DNA of 64,000 nt from an uncultured Ruminococcus sp. (GTDB lineage Bacteria; Bacillota; Clostridia; Oscillospirales; Ruminococcaceae): positions 496,001-560,000 of the forward strand of contig NZ_CAMYUE010000001.1 in NCBI RefSeq assembly GCF_947301925.1, given 5' to 3'. The position numbers and the translations under genes are program-made. Below, piece after piece: positions 8,901 through 17,345 of the stretch. How positions within the stretch are numbered: the stretch's first letter is position 1; the number at the start of each line of letters is the position of its first letter. The notes beneath the pieces were generated by a model that saw nothing but the letters and a program-made list of their open reading frames with translations, did not search any database and was not told where the DNA came from.

Positions 8901-11745
8901 CAAGCTCCTTACCTGTACCGATAAGCGCCTGTGCAGGCTCCTTGAAGCCGTTCCAGCGGCTGTCGCCTATTATCCTGGGAAGGAGCTGCTCGCCGCTTGA
9001 GGAAGCTGTGATTATCTCTGCTGCCAGCTTGCACTCCTCAAAGGTCATGTCGCTGCTGCCCGTGAACTGGGAAAGCTGCTGAGTATCGTCCTGCGCAGCG
9101 GCAAGAGCGGTTTTCAGCTCGCGAAGCTTTGTCTCCATAGCACCTCTGGTCTCTGGAGTGCATGAAGTGAGCTCGCAGACGCCGAGAGCGGTTGTGGTAA
9201 CATCGCCGAATTCTCTGCCTGCCGCAACAAGAGCTTCAAGGGTTTCACGCCACATTGAGTATGAGGTGTCACTCATAGCGTCTATCTGCTCGGCGGTGAA
9301 GTTGAATTTGCCGCCAAATGCGCTGTTCTTCTCGAATCTTACGGCAGCGTCATACATTGAGCAGCCGAAATTGCGCTTTTTGTGTATCTCCTCCATGGTG
9401 CCGTTGAGTTCTTTTCTCATCTCGGCTATTTTGTCAGCCTGAGCCTTGTACTCCGCAGGCTTCTTTATCCTGCCCACGTTAAGAGTCTCCTCAAGCTGCT
9501 TCAGCACGGCACGCTTCTGGGCCTTGTTGGAATGGAGCTCGATACAGAAGGGGCCGAGACCTACCTTGTTGAGACGCTTTTCAACAACGGAAAGAGCAGC
9601 CATCTTCTCGGCAACAAAAAGCACGGATTTGCCCTGATATAGAGCACTTGCTATCATATTTGTAATGGTCTGGGACTTGCCGCTTCCCGGAGGGCCGTGG
9701 AGCACGAAGCTCTTGCCCTGTGAGGCAGCATATACCGCCGCAAGCTGCGATGAATCCGCGCTGAGGGGCACCACAAGATCGGTGGGAGCCACCTTGCTGT
9801 CAAGGTCAAGGGGGGATATGTACAGATCGTCCCCTGCCCATTCTGTCCTGCCGGAGATAAGGCTTGCTACGACCTTGTTCTTTGCAAGCTCGTCGGCACG
9901 GTTGCGGATATCGTTCCACATGATGAAGCGGTTGAAGGAGAACTGTCCTATAAACGCATAGTCCACTATATCCCATCTGGGCTGTGACATTATGCCCTGA
10001 CGGACAGTATTGAATATTATCTGAAGGTTCACACCGTTCTCGTCCTCGGGAACGGGATCCAGACCCTTTATATCTATGCCGTAGGTCTGACGTATGAACT
10101 CCAGCATGGTGATATTCACCTGTGTGTCCTCGTCACGCATACGGATAACGTATGTCTTTTCCTGCACCTTGCGTATGATATCGACAGGTACCAGCACAAG
10201 AGGAGCATACCTAGGCTTGTCGCTTTTCTCCGTCTCGTACCAGCGCAGGAAGCCAAGTGCAAGGTATATGGTGTTTACGCCGTTTTCCTCGATGCTTACC
10301 TTTGCCTGTCTGTGGAGCTTCTTCATTATCTTCTCAAGCTCCGTATCCTTCATGAAGGTCCTGAGCCTGTGGTTCTTGAACTCCGACTCCGATATGGTCG
10401 ATATAAGGTCACGGTCGTTCTCGGTCTCAAAAATCTTGCTGTCCGAAAGCTGAAGTGTCGTATCATTTGGCATGGGCATGACCTTGAAGTCCTCGCCCTT
10501 TGAGATCTCGTCCTCAAGCATACCGAGATCGGTGGTCATGAGCTGGACGCTCATGGCAGTGGGACGGAAATTGAGGAGACTGTTCCTGAGACTGAGGTCA
10601 AGGAGCTTCCTCTCCCACATCACCTGCTTTGTTACCTCTCTGCCCTCGCCGCCTGCTACGGTCTGGTCTGCTATCTCGTTGGGAGCGGAGGTTATCTCAG
10701 ACTTTTTCCTGGTGCCGTAGTCAACAGCCTTGAAGGTTCCGTTTTCGGACACTCTTGCAGGCACGGGACGTATGCCGCTTGAACGTGTGCGGCTTATATC
10801 TATGGCAAAACAGAATGCCGAGGCGTCGTCAAGATGAGCGGCAGCGTGCTTCTCGGCGCTGTCGAAATCCGTATTTTTTCCGGCTGCGAAATCTGTACAC
10901 TCAACTACGCTTATGGTATCTATACCGTGAGCAATACGCTTGGTTATGGCAGACATATCGTATTGCAGGCAGTCGGCAAAGGTCTCCTCCTCAAGCCAGC
11001 AGCCCGCAAAGGCATGACCCTGCACCATTATGAGGAGAGGGTTGAGTCCGACGGCTTCAAGGCATGAGCAGTACAGCACCGCAAGATCAAGACAGGTGCC
11101 CTGCTTGCCGTCCAGCACAGTATCGGGCATACGAATCCGCTGAGCCTCCTCAAAACTGGCAGGAGGCATCGTATAGCCTATGTTCTGCTCCTGAAGAGCT
11201 GCATATACCGCGCCCATCTGCTGCTTTACTATATTCGGGTTTTTGGTCTGATACCCTGTAAACGCAGGATCGCCGCACCATTTCTTCATGTATACGCCTG
11301 CTGCGGCAGTTATCTCCTGTACCTTAGGATGATTGGGCATAACAAAAGCAGCCGCGGTCTCGGGCATGAAGTTTATACCTGTCCACTGATCGTAGGCAAG
11401 GAGCTCTATGGTCCTGCTCTCCTGTCCTATGACCTCGTCGCCCTGAAGGGCTTCCAGAGTGACGCTGCCCACAAGCTTCTCCGTAAGGCTGAAAAGCTGC
11501 TCGGACAGCATAATGATGTTTATGGGAGATATCTCCACAGGCTGAGAGGGAGCCAGATCAAGAGGCGAAGATTCAAAGGTCTTTGCAAACTCAGGCTCAA
11601 AGCTTATCCTGAGACGGACGCTTTTCAGCTCGTCATCGGTATTATTGGTAATGACGATATTCCTGAACACCGGAACATAGTTCTGCTGCATCGCAAAATT
11701 GATCTGTGCGGTCATATTGCCGCTGAAAACAACTTTATTCTCCAT
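5977..11745 (-). CDS. Giant SF1 helicase fusion: TGase-like, DUF4011, helicase, MTES_1575, DUF3320
   Basis: 1,922 residues from the ATG at 11745 (GGAGG 7 bases upstream). Order: beta-rich N-terminus (1-115); transglutaminase-like fold with GTCLDLA (C218) and GHAFAG (H244); DUF4011-like region (about 370-600); SF1/Upf1-type helicase with Walker A GPPGSGKS (684-691), a long helical insert, FDEASQ (1311-1314), GDPNQLPP and the late motifs QGDE and NVAISR; a restriction-like domain of the MTES_1575 type (about 1600-1705); and a DUF3320-like C-terminus (1855-1915). In the nuclease domain VDVAV (D1630) is kept, but the usual GIECDG reads GINCGN (1645-1650), so the metal-binding acid is missing. Proteins of this architecture are suspected in defence or DNA repair; the role here is unknown. 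Confidence 0.85.
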   Translation of the reverse strand: MENKVVFSGNMTAQINFAMQQNYVPVFRNIVITNNTDDELKSVRLRISFEPEFAKTFESSPLDLAPSQPVEISPINIIMLSEQLFSLTEKLVGSVTLEALQGDEVIGQESRTIELLAYDQWTGINFMPETAAAFVMPNHPKVQEITAAAGVYMKKWCGDPAFTGYQTKNPNIVKQQMGAVYAALQEQNIGYTMPPASFEEAQRIRMPDTVLDGKQGTCLDLAVLYCSCLEAVGLNPLLIMVQGHAFAGCWLEEETFADCLQYDMSAITKRIAHGIDTISVVECTDFAAGKNTDFDSAEKHAAAHLDDASAFCFAIDISRTRSSGIRPVPARVSENGTFKAVDYGTRKKSEITSAPNEIADQTVAGGEGREVTKQVMWERKLLDLSLRNSLLNFRPTAMSVQLMTTDLGMLEDEISKGEDFKVMPMPNDTTLQLSDSKIFETENDRDLISTISESEFKNHRLRTFMKDTELEKIMKKLHRQAKVSIEENGVNTIYLALGFLRWYETEKSDKPRYAPLVLVPVDIIRKVQEKTYVIRMRDEDTQVNITMLEFIRQTYGIDIKGLDPVPEDENGVNLQIIFNTVRQGIMSQPRWDIVDYAFIGQFSFNRFIMWNDIRNRADELAKNKVVASLISGRTEWAGDDLYISPLDLDSKVAPTDLVVPLSADSSQLAAVYAASQGKSFVLHGPPGSGKSQTITNMIASALYQGKSVLFVAEKMAALSVVEKRLNKVGLGPFCIELHSNKAQKRAVLKQLEETLNVGRIKKPAEYKAQADKIAEMRKELNGTMEEIHKKRNFGCSMYDAAVRFEKNSAFGGKFNFTAEQIDAMSDTSYSMWRETLEALVAAGREFGDVTTTALGVCELTSCTPETRGAMETKLRELKTALAAAQDDTQQLSQFTGSSDMTFEECKLAAEIITASSSGEQLLPRIIGDSRWNGFKEPAQALIGTGKELAQVKDELLAKFEPSVLDYNASDALVRWKTAQGKWFLGKSMGSKKLVKELSAHAKSSSTVTKGNITQFYDRISRFRLLKQQVSSAQPELLRFFGSMKLDENTDWNAVETCVQRSSELGERVAASTFSPEIKQKLCDSLTKGVSGDTSKITKDYAALENVASQLRSSFSINTDKLITGESWCSDAQMKADAVIDALPQLKEWTGIVTICNRLRELGIDNVAEAYMNGEVPTEQLIGAFDCDLSKAMVTSTISRTPELAKFQGTLFEDTIRRFGEVLDSFSTLSIKELAAELSAKIPAPGSSANSSEIGILQKAIKSNGRMMSIRKLFDSIPNLLRRMCPVMLMSPISVAQYIDPSYPKFDLVIFDEASQLPTCEAVGAIARGENVIVVGDPNQLPPTSFFASNQVDEENYEKEDLESVLDDCLALSMPQKHLLWHYRSRHESLIAYSNSKYYDNKLYTFPSPDDQVSEVSWVHVEGYYDKSSTRTNKAEAQAVVAEICRRLRDEKLRKLSIGVVTFSLPQQSLIDDLLMDAYREDPKLEEYANEMYEPILIKNLENVQGDERDVIMFSIGYGPDKDGKVSMNFGPLNRDGGWRRLNVAISRSKCQMIVFSVITPDMIDLSRTRSDGVEGLKGFLEFAAKGRSALPVRAGSKSGTEGFETVVAAELKKLGYDCKCSVGCSDYKVDVAVVNPDKPDTYIMGINCGNESYFHNGTASDRSLSQPSVLKGLGWNVMSVYIIDWLDNKEKVLAKIKAEIDSAIAAYRDPGAAPKEEEKKKQELVFETEEVASFTESFDEFKSFKIKALGTSESFNEASTAKITKCINDILTCEAPMNRKTLAKKTFSCWGISRPGANMKALFDTAFEKSEAKLTSAGENEYVWLASQSPEEYDKCRTVYKGDDRRDIDDVAPEEIAVGIREIMSRQVAMAREDLLREVAHLFGFTRVTPTLETSVALGIKAAKQRGWVGFSEDGRVSYTGN

Positions 11746-11787
11746 ACGGTCCTCCAATCTGCCATAGGCAAAGCAAATACTATTTCT

Positions 11788-11816
11788 ATGATACCACATT
11801 TTCCGTTTTTTTACAA
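11788..11816 (-). promoter_or_regulatory. Promoter for the helicase fusion gene
   Basis: TTGTAA, 17 bases, TATCAT, with TGTGG directly before the -10 box. The leader is about 35-40 nt and ends in the GGAGG site that decides the start. Confidence 0.65.
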
Positions 11817-11873
11817 TATTTAAAGCAAAAAAAATGAAAAAGCTTCATGGGGAGCCAGAATGACGGCATAAAA

Positions 11874-11902
11874 ATACCGAGCCGTATTTTCAGGCTCGGT
11901 AT
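11874..11902 (-). terminator. Terminator after the lipoprotein gene
   Basis: A 10-bp perfect stem ATACCGAGCC/GGCTCGGTAT with a 9-base loop, ending in TTTTT on the minus strand. Confidence 0.7.
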
Positions 11903-11947
11903 ATCACTTTTCCGTTTAGTTTTTCAGCTTAAAGCAGATATTATATA

Positions 11948-12817
11948 TCAGCTCAGGTAAAGATTTATATGATGACCGTCGGTCTCGTTGAAATTCCTTC
12001 CGTCAGCCGTGAAGATACCGCTGAAATCGATGAATTTCTGATCGTCGGTCTTCTCCATCCACTCCTGACCCGTAAAGCTTGCGGTTATCCTGCCGTCGGG
12101 AGCGATATTGGTTATCTGTCCCTTGCTGATAAAGCTTGCTTTTTTGCCCTCCTCGGGCTCAAACTCGAATACAGCCTGAAGATCGCCGTGATCTCCTGCG
12201 TCCTCAATGGTGAACTTTATGCGGTTATCCCCCTTATCAGGCTGATATGTACCGTCGTAGCTGTTGAGGAGTATGCTCAGGTCCGCACCTGCCGATTTTT
12301 TCAGATCCACCTTATATTCATCGGAGGTCACTGTGCCGTTCTTCACGTCAAATCGGGCTGTGAATTCTATTATATGGTATGTATCGGGATGTTCCTCCCA
12401 CTCAGAGCCCCTGAACTCCACCTCGATGATATCCTTGTCATCGCCGTCCTTTGCAGTACCCTCCATAAGGTAGCTTCCTGTGGGAACGCCTTTGTTCGAG
12501 GGATCCTCGTGGAACGAGAACAGCGCCTGTATATCGCCGTCGTCATCTGTGCCGAAGACCGAAAGATCGAGAGCTGTCAGTCCCTGCGTTGCCACATATG
12601 TACCCGAATATGTATTTACGAGCTCGGGATATTCCTTCTTTGCTGCGGTAGTAGCCTCAGTTGCAGCTTCCGTCGTAGTCTCCGTGGTGAGCTCAGTAGT
12701 CTCGGTGGTGGCTATCTCAGAGAGATAGTCGTCTGTATTATTGTCAGAGCAGGCAGCTGTTACGGTCAGTGCCATTGCGCAGGCAAATACGGCTGCCGCC
12801 AAAAGCTTTCTTTTCAT
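11948..12817 (-). CDS. Lipoprotein with two repeat domains
   Basis: 289 residues. The signal peptide is lysine-rich then hydrophobic and ends in TAAC, so Cys23 is the likely lipidation site. A Thr/Glu-rich linker (about 30-60) follows, then two copies of a domain of about 100 residues: the first begins NTYSGTYVATQG and the second NSYDGTYQPDKG. The repeats share D-x-Q-A-x-F strands, which suggests two beta-sandwich or lipocalin-like units. No known family is recognised. It should be anchored on the outer face of the membrane. It follows the hexapeptide gene by 13 bases and is probably co-transcribed. Confidence 0.75.
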   Translation of the reverse strand: MKRKLLAAAVFACAMALTVTAACSDNNTDDYLSEIATTETTELTTETTTEAATEATTAAKKEYPELVNTYSGTYVATQGLTALDLSVFGTDDDGDIQALFSFHEDPSNKGVPTGSYLMEGTAKDGDDKDIIEVEFRGSEWEEHPDTYHIIEFTARFDVKNGTVTSDEYKVDLKKSAGADLSILLNSYDGTYQPDKGDNRIKFTIEDAGDHGDLQAVFEFEPEEGKKASFISKGQITNIAPDGRITASFTGQEWMEKTDDQKFIDFSGIFTADGRNFNETDGHHINLYLS

Positions 12818-12830
12818 TCTGTCCCTCCGT

Positions 12831-13496
12831 TCAGGCCTTAGTTACTACTACTCCGCCTGTCTTGTAGATGCTGTCGGCAGGGATAACGCCTCTAACGCAG
12901 CTTGTGGGGTAGATGTTTGAATTGCGGCCTATGACTGTTCCGGGATTGAGCACGCTGTTACAGCCGACTTCAACGAAATCTCCCAGCATTGCGCCGATCT
13001 TCTTTATGCCTGTTTCAAGCTGCTCATCGCCGTTCTTGATAACGACATTCGTCTTGTCGGACTTTACGTTTGAGGTAATGGAGCCTGCGCCCATATGAGA
13101 CTTGTAGCCGAGTATGCTGTCGCCTACATAGTTGTAATGGGGAGTCTGAACGTTATCGAAAAGGATAACGTTCTTGAGCTCCACGGAATTGCCCACAACA
13201 CAGTTCTCACCAACGAGAGCGCTGCCTCTTACAAACGCCCCGTGACGCACCTCCGTGCCTGCTCCGATTATGCAGGGAGCTCCCAGATAAGCCGTGGGAA
13301 ATACCTTTGCTGTCTTGTGTACCCATACGTTCTCCGAGGGATTATCGTATTCGTCGGGACTGAGGGTCTTTCCCAGCTCGATGATAAAGCTGCTTATGCC
13401 CTTCAGAGCCTCCCAGGGATATGTGAACCTGCTGAGGTAGTCCTTTGCAGCTGTGTGGGTGAGATCGTAAAGATCTGCTATCTTAACATTTTCCAT
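12831..13496 (-). CDS. Hexapeptide-repeat (left-handed beta-helix) transferase-like protein
   Basis: 221 residues. From residue 55 on, imperfect hexapeptide repeats (PTAYLGAPCIIGAGTEVRHG) predict a left-handed beta-helix like the C-terminal half of GlmU. Residues 1-50 form a helical N-terminal segment rather than a nucleotidyltransferase domain, so this is not a full GlmU. It may be an acetyl- or nucleotidyl-sugar enzyme, or a structural relative; the substrate is unknown. It starts a two-gene unit with the lipoprotein and has its own strong promoter. Confidence 0.75.
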   Translation of the reverse strand: MENVKIADLYDLTHTAAKDYLSRFTYPWEALKGISSFIIELGKTLSPDEYDNPSENVWVHKTAKVFPTAYLGAPCIIGAGTEVRHGAFVRGSALVGENCVVGNSVELKNVILFDNVQTPHYNYVGDSILGYKSHMGAGSITSNVKSDKTNVVIKNGDEQLETGIKKIGAMLGDFVEVGCNSVLNPGTVIGRNSNIYPTSCVRGVIPADSIYKTGGVVVTKA

Positions 13497-13535
13497 GTAC
13501 TGTCAACTCCTGATATTTTTTATATAGCAAATATT

Positions 13536-13564
13536 ATTATACCCTTACTTCGTCATATTGTCAA
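13536..13564 (-). promoter_or_regulatory. Strong promoter for the hexapeptide-protein/lipoprotein unit
   Basis: Consensus boxes TTGACA and TATAAT, 17 bases apart, on the minus strand. Confidence 0.8.
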
Positions 13565-13602
13565 GAATCATTCTGTATTTTTTGTTACATCTGCTGTATC
13601 TC

Positions 13603-13631
13603 TTTACTTTTATGGCAGGATGTGGTAAAAT
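13603..13631 (+). promoter_or_regulatory. Promoter for the SGNH hydrolase gene
   Basis: TTTACT, 17 bases, TAAAAT, with TGTGG directly before the -10 box (extended -10). It is divergent from the promoter at 13536-13564. Confidence 0.5.
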
Positions 13632-13711
13632 ATATAGCGGCAGTCAGACGGCAGACAAGAAAGCAGTCTGTCATTTATCTGTATCCCGCCATTGCCACAG
13701 GAAGTGTTTAT

Positions 13712-14605
13712 ATGAAAGACAAGCTTTTCGGACTGATACGGAAGAGCCATTTGCTGCTATGGGCTGTGTTCGTATCGGGACTTACAATTTTTTCCCTGAC
13801 CTCGTCTCCGAAAAAGAATATACCGAGAAGAGCAGATACAGTCCTCATGTATGCTGTAAGCTCCGCCTCGGACGCTATTTCCGACGAGATGTGCCGTTAT
13901 ATCTTTACGACGACAACCACCACCGTTACAACTACGACTACTACAACAGTTTCACTATCTCCTTATGCTGTATGTGCTCCTACGACATATACGGGCGATT
14001 CCCCCAACAGCAGCTTCTATCAGGACCGTCTCACCATTGCCGGCGACTCCCTTGCTCTGGGACTCAATGTGTACGGCTTTATACCCGATATCCATAATAT
14101 CGCAGGCGAATCCGTGTCCATATGGAACCTCGATTACTTTACCTTCGATGTCGGAGGCGGAGAGATGGGCATGATAGACGCCGTCAGCTACGTTCACCCT
14201 CAGCTGCTGTATATCTCCATAGGCATGAACGATGTGAATATGAACTATCCCGACTCCTATGTTGAGCGATACCGTCAGGTCTTAGACGAGATCATCAGAC
14301 GTATGCCCGAGATCAATATCGTGGTGGCTGCAATTACACCTGTATGCTCCTTCTGTGACGTTGTAAGAAACGACATTATCCGCGATTACAATGCAGCCCT
14401 CAAAAAAATGGTGGAGGACATGGATTCGGAACAGGTCGTATTCTTTGACGTCTATTCGGTTGTATGTGACGAGCATCTCGATCTGCGCGAGGAGTTTTCC
14501 TCGGGAGACGGTATGCACCTTTATATCCCTTGCTACAAGGAAATACTCAACGCCCTCTTTGATTTTCTCGACACTACAGACTTCAGGGAAAGGCTGGGAG
14601 GATAA
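13712..14605 (+). CDS. Membrane-anchored SGNH/GDSL hydrolase with Thr-rich linker
   Basis: 297 residues from the ATG at 13712, which has AGGA about 9 bases upstream. A hydrophobic segment at about 13-30 acts as signal anchor. A 14-residue run of Thr with two Val (66-79) is a linker. The hydrolase domain then shows GDSLALG (block I), GMNDVN (block III) and DGMHL (block V, with the Asp/His pair). Such enzymes remove acyl groups from cell-wall polymers, glycans or lipids. The substrate is not evident and no dockerin is present. It ends at a bidirectional terminator facing the his operon. Confidence 0.82.
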   Translation: MKDKLFGLIRKSHLLLWAVFVSGLTIFSLTSSPKKNIPRRADTVLMYAVSSASDAISDEMCRYIFTTTTTTVTTTTTTTVSLSPYAVCAPTTYTGDSPNSSFYQDRLTIAGDSLALGLNVYGFIPDIHNIAGESVSIWNLDYFTFDVGGGEMGMIDAVSYVHPQLLYISIGMNDVNMNYPDSYVERYRQVLDEIIRRMPEINIVVAAITPVCSFCDVVRNDIIRDYNAALKKMVEDMDSEQVVFFDVYSVVCDEHLDLREEFSSGDGMHLYIPCYKEILNALFDFLDTTDFRERLGG

Positions 14606-14609
14606 AAAG

Positions 14610-14637
14610 ACCGCCTGAGAAATACATCTCAGGCGGT
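14610..14637. terminator. Bidirectional terminator between the SGNH gene and hisE
   Basis: An 11-bp perfect stem ACCGCCTGAGA/TCTCAGGCGGT with a 6-base loop. As run at the left and Ts at the right let it work in both directions between convergent genes. Confidence 0.85.
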
Positions 14638-14642
14638 TTTTA

Positions 14643-14981
14643 TCATGTATTCTTGTCTACCTCGTGGAATTTCTTGAGGTTGCCGATCTTTTCGTTTCTC
14701 TCGTCAAGAACTCTCTCGACCTCCGACCAGTCAAGACCCTGATTTGCACAGAGCACCATAACGTGATAGAGAAGATCGTTGATCTCGTTCATGAGCTCGT
14801 CGTTGTCGCCGTTCTTGGCAGCTATAACAGTCTCGGTAGCTTCCTCGCCTACCTTCTTGCAGATCTTGTCCACGCCCTTCTCAAAAAGGTAGCAGGTGTA
14901 GGAGTTCTCGGCAGCAGTACCATTCTCGAACTGCTTCTTCCTCTCCTTTATAACTTCAAATATTTCCTGATAAACTGTCAT
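14643..14981 (-). CDS. hisE: Phosphoribosyl-ATP pyrophosphatase
   Basis: 112 residues, the usual size of stand-alone HisE. It is an all-alpha MazG-like fold with the acidic EEATE and NEINDLLYH motifs that bind magnesium. It hydrolyses phosphoribosyl-ATP to phosphoribosyl-AMP plus pyrophosphate, step 2 of histidine synthesis. It is the last gene of the operon and shares one base with the hisI stop. In many bacteria hisI and hisE are fused; here they are separate. Confidence 0.93.
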   Translation of the reverse strand: MTVYQEIFEVIKERKKQFENGTAAENSYTCYLFEKGVDKICKKVGEEATETVIAAKNGDNDELMNEINDLLYHVMVLCANQGLDWSEVERVLDERNEKIGNLKKFHEVDKNT

Positions 14982-15331
14982 TATTCTTTCTCCTCCGTGT
15001 TATATAATTCGTTGAAAAAGCAGCTGTAGCTTCCTGTATGACAGGCAACTCCCGTCTGCTCAACATTTACCAGCAGTGTATCGTTGTCGCAGTCTCCGTA
15101 TATAGAGACCACCTTCTGTAAATGTCCCGATGTGGCGCCCTTGTTCCAGTACTCCTGACGGGAACGGCTCCAGAACCATGTATAGCCTGTTTCAAGAGTC
15201 TTTTTCAGGCTCTCCTTGTTCATATACGCAAGCATAAGAACTGTTTTTGTGTTGACCTCATAGCATATCGCAGGGATAAGCTCGCCCTTGACAAAGAATT
15301 TGTCGAGGTCATTCATGTCTATTTTTATCAT
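14981..15331 (-). CDS. hisI: Phosphoribosyl-AMP cyclohydrolase
   Basis: 116 residues. It shows the AYMNKESL segment, the [11 protein letters not shown] signature, and the metal ligands in the DCDNDT and TGVACHTG segments. It opens the adenine ring of PR-AMP in step 3 of the pathway. GGAG lies 7 bases before the ATG. The downstream hisE overlaps by one base, giving tight coupling of steps 2 and 3. Confidence 0.94.
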   Translation of the reverse strand: MIKIDMNDLDKFFVKGELIPAICYEVNTKTVLMLAYMNKESLKKTLETGYTWFWSRSRQEYWNKGATSGHLQKVVSIYGDCDNDTLLVNVEQTGVACHTGSYSCFFNELYNTEEKE

Positions 15332-15382
15332 ATTTACTCCTTTTTTAACAAGCGGTCGATCATGCGCTTATGATACAGCACA

Positions 15383-16138
15383 TCAGCGGACTATAACGCC
15401 CTTGCCGCGGCAGTAATCCTTTACCTCACCAACAGTGAGCTCCTTGAAATGGAACAGCGACGCAGCAAGAGCCGCAGTAGCACCTGTTTTCTCGAAGACC
15501 TCATAGAAATCGTTTATCTTGCCCGCACCGCCGCTGGCGATAACAGGTATGGAGCAGTTGTCGCATACAGCCTTCAGCATAGGAATATCGAAGCCCTCCT
15601 TGGTGCCGTCGGCGTCTATGGAGTTAAGGCATATCTCACCTGCTCCCAGCTTTTCGATAGTGTGAACCCAGTCAATAAGGTCGATACCCATGTCCTTTCG
15701 TCCGCCGTTTATATAGACAGTCCACTTGTTTTCGGCTATCTTCTTGGCGTCAATGCCTACGCAGATACACTGGCTGCCGAAAATATCGGCTCCGTCCTTT
15801 ATTAGCTGCGGGTTCTGTACGGCCTGTGAGTTTACAGATACCTTGTCCGCACCTGCTCTCAGCGCTTCACGGATATCGTCAACGGTCTTGATACCGCCGC
15901 CTACCGTAAGAGGAACGAATACCTTCTTTGCTGTATCGCGCACTACATCGAGGAATACTCCGCGCCCCTCGAATGAGGCTGTTATATCATAGAATACGAT
16001 CTCGTCCGCGCCCTGCTTGTTGTACTCCTCCGCACACTCTACAGGATCGCCTACGTCGCGTACTCCCTCAAAATTTACTCCCTTTACCACCTTGCCGTTT
16101 CTTACGTCAAGGCAAGGGATTATTCTCTTTGCAAGCAT
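15383..16138 (-). CDS. hisF: Imidazole glycerol phosphate synthase, cyclase subunit
   Basis: 251 residues forming a TIM barrel. The family start [14 protein letters not shown] holds catalytic Asp11, with the second Asp in the later strand SIDADGT. With HisH it turns PRFAR and ammonia into IGP and AICAR. It overlaps the hisA stop by one base. A 51-base gap separates it from hisI, the second widest in the operon. Confidence 0.95.
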   Translation of the reverse strand: MLAKRIIPCLDVRNGKVVKGVNFEGVRDVGDPVECAEEYNKQGADEIVFYDITASFEGRGVFLDVVRDTAKKVFVPLTVGGGIKTVDDIREALRAGADKVSVNSQAVQNPQLIKDGADIFGSQCICVGIDAKKIAENKWTVYINGGRKDMGIDLIDWVHTIEKLGAGEICLNSIDADGTKEGFDIPMLKAVCDNCSIPVIASGGAGKINDFYEVFEKTGATAALAASLFHFKELTVGEVKDYCRGKGVIVR

Positions 16139-16866
16139 TATTTCACCTCCGCATACTCAATGGCCTCTCTAAGGTCAAGAGTTCCCTTATATATGGACTT
16201 GCCGCAGATAGTGCCGTAAAGTCCCATTTCCTTGCAGGCGATTATATCCTCCATAGTGTGGACTCCTCCGCTGGCAACTATATCTGCTCTGCCCTCAGTT
16301 GCGTCTGCAAGCTTTTTGAGCTGCTCACGGTTCACTCCCGAAAGAGTGCCGTCCTTGGAGATATCCGTGAATATGAAATATCTCACGCCCGACTCTATCA
16401 TCCTGTTTGCAAGGTCGATGTAGTGTACATCGGAGCTTTCAAGCCAGCCCTCTGTAGCAACCATTTCATTCATGGCGTCTATCCCTACAACTATCTTCTC
16501 GCTGCCGAACTTCTCGACGGCGTCGCAGACGAGCTTAGGATCTTTAAGGGCTGCCGAACCGAGGATAACCCTTGTGATACCCATATCGAGATACTCCTGT
16601 ATAGTCTGTATACTGCGGATACCGCCGCCAAGCTCAACTTTCAGGTGCGTCTTTTCGGCGACATCGGTGTATATCTTCGTATTGACAGGTCTGCCCTCCT
16701 TTGCGCCGTCAAGGTCAACCATGTGTATCCACTGAGCTCCTGCCGCCTCAAAGCCTTTAGCAGTCTCAAGATAGTCCGAGGCCACCTTTTCAACGGTGGA
16801 AAAGTCTCCCTTGAAAAGTCGGACGCAGTTTCCGTCCTTAATATCTATTGCGGGGAAAATTATCAT
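16138..16866 (-). CDS. hisA: ProFAR isomerase
   Basis: 242 residues, a TIM barrel homologous to HisF. It shows [14 protein letters not shown] with the catalytic Asp near residue 8, and [10 protein letters not shown] with the second Asp. It isomerises ProFAR to PRFAR in step 4. It lies 22 bases after the flavoprotein gene and is followed without a gap by hisF. Confidence 0.95.
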   Translation of the reverse strand: MIIFPAIDIKDGNCVRLFKGDFSTVEKVASDYLETAKGFEAAGAQWIHMVDLDGAKEGRPVNTKIYTDVAEKTHLKVELGGGIRSIQTIQEYLDMGITRVILGSAALKDPKLVCDAVEKFGSEKIVVGIDAMNEMVATEGWLESSDVHYIDLANRMIESGVRYFIFTDISKDGTLSGVNREQLKKLADATEGRADIVASGGVHTMEDIIACKEMGLYGTICGKSIYKGTLDLREAIEYAEVK

Positions 16867-16888
16867 AAAAAATCTCCTTTAATAAAGT

Positions 16889-17344
16889 CTATATACCTGT
16901 GTATCTCTCGCAGCTGTATTTCTCTGCCGTTATATCAAATGTTTCCATATACGGGATACCGTCACTGTATATCCAGCGCTCTATGAACGTCGGTCTCACT
17001 ATAAACAGACGTTCATTCTTCAATGATGTAAATGCGTCAAATGAGCCGCGGAAGCACTGTCGGAATACTTCCGTAAAATCAGCATTATCCAGAGGATGTC
17101 CCAGCTCCTCGCACTGACCCTCTATCTGGATATTATCTATACACAGGGCAACATTGCTGTTGGATATAAGCTGGCCATACTTTCTCAGTTCTCTGTCCGT
17201 CTGGAAGTAAAAAGCTCCGTTTATCTGAACAACGCTCATCATACGCGATGATACTCTGTCATTTTCCGAGGTGGAAAGCACCATTTTCCTGCCCTTTCCG
17301 AACTCCGAAAAGAACAACTTCAACCTGTCCGAAAACTGCATCAT
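16889..17344 (-). CDS. PNPOx-like FMN-binding split-barrel protein
   Basis: 151 residues from the ATG at 17344, which directly follows the stop of the phosphatase gene (one base between). The pattern GRKMVLSTSENDRVSSRMM and a later NVALCIDNIQIEGQ segment fit the pyridoxamine 5'-phosphate oxidase-like split barrel that binds FMN or F420. The C-terminal RPTFIERW segment fits too. These proteins reduce or bind flavins in varied pathways; no substrate can be read. It is unusual inside a his operon and may reflect neighbourhood rather than pathway membership. Confidence 0.7.
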   Translation of the reverse strand: MMQFSDRLKLFFSEFGKGRKMVLSTSENDRVSSRMMSVVQINGAFYFQTDRELRKYGQLISNSNVALCIDNIQIEGQCEELGHPLDNADFTEVFRQCFRGSFDAFTSLKNERLFIVRPTFIERWIYSDGIPYMETFDITAEKYSCERYTGI

Positions 17345-17345
17345 A

